Source: Megalonaias nervosa (Eukaryota; Mollusca; Bivalvia; Unionida; Unionidae). Taken from it: a stretch of 64,000 bases of DNA. Under the pieces are notes generated by a model. It saw only the letters and a list, made by a program, of their open reading frames with translations, had not been told where the DNA came from and did no database searches. A program made the position numbers and the translations under genes. Positions 63,101-64,000 of the stretch are shown here, one piece after another; the first letter of the stretch is position 1, and each line of letters begins with the position of its first letter. The stretch lies in the NCBI GenBank assembly GCA_016617855.1, contig JAECUM010006708.1, positions 62,001 to 126,000 of the forward strand, written 5' to 3'.

Positions 63101-63634
63101 CGACAAATGCCTCTGGCAAAAAGGTGGTGACGGTCAGGGGCGCCCGCAGAATTATTTTTTGGGTGAAAGGGGGCAAACAAGTAGTGGTCAGCTTTTAATT
63201 TTCACAAATGTAGGCCAAAACATGTTTATAGGTGAAATTTAAAAGGGGGCTGGCACCCATGCCATGGTAACGGTGGTAGTAGTAATTCACATTCTGACAT
63301 AGGTACATATCTAGCTTACTATATAGACAAAGTTCACAAGCACAATGACAAGCTGAGCTACCTTTGGTTGGTCAGGAGGCAGTTCTTGTATTCTGTCCAT
63401 ATCTTCAACTGTATTGCGCGATTTTCTGCCGTATCCTGCATTTTCCCCGCTGACCTGTTGCTCTTTACTAGTCTGTCGCTTCCGCAACCAAAGTATGATA
63501 TAGAACAATGCGTATTTTAGTGTATACCATTTGCTGGGTTGAGAATATACCCCATTTATTGGCCTTGGGTCGATTCTGAATAGCCATTTAACTATGAGTC
63601 CAACAAAAAGAGTTAAAATTATAGCGTAATACAT
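34798..63634 (-). CDS. Membrane-anchored protein matching the N-terminal domain of animal 'PEP synthase-like' proteins (9 exons, 407 aa)
   Basis: The nine exons are 63634-63362, 59178-59071, 53825-53677, 51267-51109, 46912-46803, 44583-44472, 39006-38879, 38166-38019 and 34834-34798. Their 1,224 bases give 407 codons plus a stop, with every phase matching. Residues 3-18 are one hydrophobic helix followed by basic residues, so a signal anchor is likely. Motifs in order are AVDAVYFTGSN, ATARR, LPDIGLLELPALPDT, EPMKKWKIKYDGEL, FDTDLHPSVLADAIAREKWS, SHQTHYEQFGDTTG, KLRGVRDHTYGKVRDW, HRY, and NGVTGYGLSEWEY. From memory this is the domain that precedes the PPDK-type ATP-grasp region in invertebrate proteins annotated 'putative phosphoenolpyruvate synthase'. 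The RDHxYG-RDW signature also recalls lipocalin-like AttH/CrtC/Svf1 proteins. No catalytic PEP-synthase exons follow, so this looks like a stand-alone form of unknown function. Confidence 0.8.
35206..35523 (-). mobile_element. tRNA-derived SINE, family A, inserted in a minisatellite
   Basis: Full-length reversed copy flanked by imperfect 11-base direct repeats, AAGAACTATGT (35195-35205) and AAAACCTATGT (35524-35534), probably a target-site duplication. On both sides lie units of a 'TATCAGGACCTCTGTATTGT' repeat that the SINE split. Confidence 0.82.
35700..36030 (+). repeat. Foldback MITE copy preceded by three 66-bp direct repeats
   Basis: Three repeats of TGCTTGCCTATATCATATAT with 'CAATGGTAAATAAAATATGG' run from about 35,690 to 35,860. 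The last merges into the MITE start (TTTTAAGTTGAGTCTAACTG). The element ends TGCAGTTTGCATTTGGACTT. Confidence 0.65.
36850..37055 (+). repeat. Foldback MITE copy
   Basis: The start (ATATACTCACTAG, CCAACTGCAAACTGCACAGA) pairs with the reversed end (GTACTTGCTTGTAAGTTGAG, TCAGCTGCAAACAAATATAG), giving arms of about 50 bases. Internally it has a second stem, ACAGACCCAGATCTGTCA against TGACAGATTTGGATCT. Confidence 0.7.
38019..38166 (-). CDS. Exon 8 of the PEPS-N-like gene
   Basis: Acceptor ATTATCAG. It reads GGVDYDLQVKVIQTAVFYIG, then YERFAHFQVNGVTGYGLSE, then WEY. The donor is the weaker TACTG|GTCAGT. If it is not used, the frame reads on for ten codons to TAG at 37988, giving the alternative tail WSVQLCCYKE and 405 residues. 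The downstream exon with its strong acceptor and nearby AATAAA favours splicing. Confidence 0.8.
38879..39006 (-). CDS. Exon 7 of the PEPS-N-like gene
   Basis: Acceptor TTTACAG, donor GCAG|GTATGT. It reads LTIGYIFHPDGRMDAVSSSE, then a polar segment ending PPTEFSFRFTAG. A longer open frame continues upstream into the intron, but the splice signals and phase fix the exon border at 39,006. Confidence 0.84.
39430..39935 (+). mobile_element. Second copy of the heat-shock-element LTR-like repeat (truncated)
   Basis: It shares with the 15.3 kb copy a perfect heat-shock element (GAA 39458, TTC 39463, GAA 39468), TATAAA at 39564, the string ATAATTTGAGAGGAATT, ATTCATTGGGA and TGGACTTGTGATAG. The 3' end fades near 39.93 kb, with no primer-binding-like end. 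Confidence 0.5.
39457..39570 (+). promoter_or_regulatory. Heat-shock element plus TATA box, copy 2
   Basis: The same perfect AGAATGTTCTAGAAA site is followed by TATAAA about 106 bases on. The element is conserved although much of the surrounding copy has diverged. Confidence 0.5.
41400..43130 (-). pseudogene. Decayed pogo/Tigger-type DDE transposase
   Basis: Reading down the minus strand, a helix-turn-helix remnant (GLNYRKASLKYGIL) near 43.05 kb comes first. The DDE core follows at 42,775-42,389: IWNCDETG, ARKGARSVIGRTS, RGIVTILACVSAVGTAMPPM, GTVWNYQEK. In shifted frames come FLKNCGPEQPQVLIL-GSHGSQ and a C-terminal block with AWQDAFTSNN and GLFPINRVAI. The first catalytic Asp is present. The position of the second Asp (usually LDGH) reads Gly, and frameshifts and stops separate the parts, so it cannot encode an active enzyme. 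It sits in the intron between exons 6 and 7 of the PEPS-N-like gene. Confidence 0.8.
43178..43436 (-). mobile_element. tRNA-derived SINE, family B
   Basis: Reversed, it begins GAGTGGCCGAGTGGTCTAAA, a class II tRNA-like A box, and contains GGGTTCGAGTC as B box. The body includes the reverse of ACATGGCGGCCAGTATAA, and the tail is (CAA)n-like. Confidence 0.78.
44472..44583 (-). CDS. Exon 6 of the PEPS-N-like gene
   Basis: Acceptor ATATTTACAG, donor TCCAG|GTATGG. It reads GKVRDWKLLHRYGLQYISCE, then IGAVSMPITTSR, completing the RDHTYG-(K)VRDW signature begun in exon 5. Confidence 0.86.
44710..44920 (-). mobile_element. tRNA-like SINE, other family
   Basis: Reversed, it reads GTAGTTCAGTTGTTTGAGCA and then GGGTTGCAAGTTTGACACC, a degenerate tRNA head. 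The body is related to the copy at 45.5 kb (cleared 'GGCACTCTGCTC' segment). It lies in an intron. Confidence 0.4.
45514..45690 (-). mobile_element. tRNA-like SINE, other family
   Basis: Reversed, it has a head with AGTGATTAGTGTGCTGGACT and TGGGTTTGAATCCTG (B box). A body follows with GTGTCTCTGGGCAAGCACTT. Its '3 prime' end includes ACTAGGCTATACAG. Confidence 0.5.
45700..46800. other. Intron of the PEPS-N-like gene, nothing recognised
   Basis: AT-rich unique sequence between exons 5 and 6 with no repeat or exon that I could support. Confidence 0.5.
46803..46912 (-). CDS. Exon 5 of the PEPS-N-like gene: HYEQFG / RGVRDHTYG core
   Basis: Acceptor TTCTTAG, donor TATG|GTAAGA. It reads SHQTHYEQFGDTTGVVQIQG, then KLRGVRDHTY. 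This is the most diagnostic segment of the family; the Arg-Asp-His triplet is fully preserved. Confidence 0.87.
47975..48145 (+). mobile_element. tRNA-derived SINE, family B, truncated
   Basis: Forward copy: AAGTGGCCGAGCGGTCTAAA, then GGATTCGAGTC and GGCCAATGTGGGTATGT, ending in GGTTTTCCCAGGTTC. The 3' body is missing and replaced by a (TA)n run up to about 48,190. Confidence 0.75.
48146..48192. repeat. (TA)n microsatellite
   Basis: TA run directly at the truncated 3' end of a family B SINE. Confidence 0.9.
49041..49302 (-). mobile_element. tRNA-derived SINE, family B
   Basis: Full-length reversed copy with a (TTG)n tail on the left, ACATGGCGGCCAGTATAA in the body and a head ending GGCCACTCGGGGCCCC. 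The open frame across it is a by-product. Confidence 0.8.
49930..51100. other. Intron of the PEPS-N-like gene, nothing recognised
   Basis: Unique sequence except for a patch rich in GGTACCC/GGGTACC strings near 50,770-50,840, with a similar ACCCGGGTCCCCG patch near 49,857, possibly remnants of one small element. Confidence 0.35.
51109..51267 (-). CDS. Exon 4 of the PEPS-N-like gene
   Basis: Acceptor TTTTTTCAG, donor AACA|GTATGT. It reads VQETGEVLKVHFDLDW and then KYFDFDTDLHPSVLADAIAR, ending EKWSRKFFDTLK. The FDTDLHP-LADAIA-E-WS block is strongly family-like. Confidence 0.85.
52075..53631. mobile_element. Inverted-repeat DNA transposon with TACCGTATTTA termini
   Basis: The 28-base ends match at 25 of 28 positions (TACCGTATTTACGGCATG... 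against TACCGTATTTATGGTATG...). If TA is the target site, the repeat proper is CCGTATTTA. The motif TGTCCGAAAACAAAC recurs just inside both ends. No transposase was recognised in the 1.5 kb interior, so it is probably non-autonomous. It is intronic, between exons 3 and 4. Confidence 0.65.
53677..53825 (-). CDS. Exon 3 of the PEPS-N-like gene
   Basis: Acceptor TTTCTTTCAG, donor TTACT|GTAATT. It reads LPDIGLLELPALPDTTLEGT, then a Gly-rich link, then FVVEPMKKWKIKYDGELL. The donor lies only 46 bases from the right end of the inverted-repeat transposon at 52,075-53,631, so that insertion just missed the splice site. Confidence 0.82.
54760..55520 (-). repeat. Dispersed satellite-like repeat, block 3
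   Basis: ACAAGATTTTCAAGATGGCT recurs near 54866, 55003, 55152, 55261 and 55409, together with CACCATTTTCATTCAGGACC and AAGTCTTCTGGTGAAAACTC. It is the reverse of blocks 1 and 2. Confidence 0.7.
56534..58106. mobile_element. Inverted-repeat DNA transposon with CAGGGATSGC termini and GCTAC duplication
   Basis: The left end CAGGGATGGCACTGGGTTT pairs with the right end, which reversed reads CAGGGATCGCGGTGGGCTT. A direct GCTAC lies on each outer side (56529-56533 and 58107-58111). The termini look hAT-like, but hAT normally makes 8-bp duplications and only 5 bases match here. No transposase was recognised. Confidence 0.5.
59071..59178 (-). CDS. Exon 2 of the PEPS-N-like gene
   Basis: Thirty-six codons, phase 0 at both ends; acceptor TTTTTTCAG, donor GCGG|GTAAAC. 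It reads AVDAVYFTGSNAEGQFLVAA, then TARRQNNIVQTIVYLR. The 'DAVYF-GSN-G' and 'ATARR' strings are hallmarks of the family. Confidence 0.82.
59305..60116 (+). repeat. Tandem duplication, unit 408 bp
   Basis: GGTGTTCAAGTGGCACTTTA begins at 59311 and again at 59719. The two 408-base copies differ at only a few positions, so the event is recent. Each unit contains AAGTGGCCAAGCAGTTTAGT, similar to the head of SINE family B. A third partial block follows at about 60,535. Confidence 0.85.
60181..60511 (-). mobile_element. tRNA-derived SINE, family A
   Basis: Reversed copy with a TG-rich tail at the left and the tRNA head (reversed CGGTGGCCTAGTGGTTAGAG) at the right. It separates two related blocks ending TCAATTAGATGCACAAAT. 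Confidence 0.8.
60955..61425 (+). repeat. Foldback MITE with internal 64-bp tandem amplification
   Basis: It begins TATATACTTGCTTATAAGTT and TAAACTGTAAACAACATAGA, as the other family members do. It then contains five units of exactly 64 bases starting at 61083, 61147, 61211, 61275 and 61339. Each unit has the palindromic centre CATCATATGATG with paired arms (GACCTAAATCT against AGATCTGGGTC). The end, TTTGCAGTTGGATCTGACTT followed by ATATATGAGTATA, is the reverse of the start. Confidence 0.8.
61796..62249. mobile_element. MITE-like element rich in GTAATYGTAATTG motifs
   Basis: It is bounded by CATGGGGCC at the left and GACCCCATG at the right, a short terminal inverted repeat. Inside are many copies of GTAATCGTAATTG-type strings in both orientations. 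Such elements are common in invertebrates; the class is uncertain. Confidence 0.4.
62417..62613 (-). mobile_element. tRNA-derived SINE, family A, head-less copy
   Basis: Only the body and tail are present (GATGTCTGCAGTGTGACAGT, GACCAGTCCTAACACTAACC). The tRNA head is missing, as in a 5'-truncated insertion. Confidence 0.7.
63362..63634 (-). CDS. Exon 1 of the PEPS-N-like gene: start codon and membrane anchor
   Basis: Ninety-one codons from the ATG at 63634, ending phase 0 at AAAG|GTAGCT. The sequence begins MYYAIILTLFVGLIVKWLFR, a single transmembrane stretch with basic residues on its C-terminal side. A second hydrophobic patch (ALFYIILWL) is followed by RKRQ, then a polar, acidic linker. 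The context before the ATG (TTTCC) is unremarkable. Confidence 0.82.
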
Positions 63635-63639
63635 GGAAA

Positions 63640-63770
63640 CAAAACAAGATGCAGATAGGATGTGTAAAGTCCAAAAACAAATGAGCCGGTGTTGGTTCGT
63701 ATAAGTTAGTTCACCATAGTATACTGTGTGCCGCCATATTTGTTGTTACGTCAGGAGTCAAAGGTTATAG
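63640..63770 (-). promoter_or_regulatory. Likely TATA-less promoter / 5' UTR with YY1-like and CRE-like sites
   Basis: CCGCCATATT at 63731-63740 matches the reverse of the YY1 core (AANATGGCGG). TTACGTCA at 63746-63753 matches a CREB/ATF site. Both lie about 100-120 bases upstream of the start codon of the PEPS-N-like gene. YY1 sites near start sites are common in TATA-less animal promoters. No CpG island is obvious. Confidence 0.4.
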
Positions 63771-64000
63771 GTACCTAAGCGGTACACCCTCATTCATCAC
63801 GCCATTCATCACGCCTCTGACCCTTGCCACCCCATTTTTGATATCTGGACATTTATGTTGGGGTGTAGGGTCAGAGTCCATTCCCTATGTAAAAACACAG
63901 CCTGTTATATCGAATAACATTTATACTTGGTAGATAATGATGTGAGACCATGTCAGTGGAACCCTTAATTACAGGGTATGGTTCACATAGTGGTACCATT

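Noticed and set aside
63130..63260. Possible small MITE starting CAGGGGCGCCCGCAG near the first exon of the PEPS-N-like gene
   Set aside because: The start looks like a known type of terminus, but no matching end could be set with confidence.

Overview
The window is AT-rich metazoan nuclear DNA with small exons separated by long introns. It carries abundant microsatellites, minisatellites, tRNA-derived SINEs and decayed DNA transposons. There are no bacterial-style operons and no rRNA or free-standing tRNA genes. The gene content (HDAC8 and a protein of the invertebrate 'phosphoenolpyruvate synthase-like N-terminal' type) and the style of the SINEs suggest a lophotrochozoan, most likely a mollusc. 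That assignment is inference.

Two genes are secure. On the plus strand, four exons between 20,909 and 29,090 encode the C-terminal 140 residues of histone deacetylase 8, including a zinc-ligand Asp and the catalytic Tyr. No 5' HDAC8 exon was recognised in the 20.9 kb upstream. On the minus strand, nine phase-compatible exons from 63,634 down to 34,798 encode a complete 407-residue protein. It has one N-terminal membrane anchor and an HYEQFG / RGVRDHTYGKVRDW core, and an AATAAA lies 43 bases past the stop. It matches the N-terminal domain of animal proteins annotated 'putative phosphoenolpyruvate synthase' but ends where the catalytic part would begin. The two genes converge on 29-35 kb.

Two further genes are supported only by splice signals and reading phase. 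A minus-strand chain of five exons (6,960-11,739) has no recognised family; a diverged copy of one of its exons lies at 16.3 kb. A plus-strand pair of exons (18,771-19,194) ends in a Lys/Arg-rich, PIP-box-like tail.

The remainder is introns and intergenic DNA full of repeats. There are two main tRNA-SINE families and several other tRNA-like SINEs. Three minisatellites have periods of 45, 54 and 42 bp, and there are two decayed satellites of about 140 bp. A foldback MITE family occurs five times, one copy internally amplified as five 64-bp units. A decayed pogo/Tigger-type transposase lies at 41.4-43.1 kb, and three terminal-inverted-repeat elements of about 1.6 kb lie at 13.7, 52.1 and 56.5 kb. 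Two copies of an LTR-like element each carry a perfect heat-shock element followed by a TATA box.
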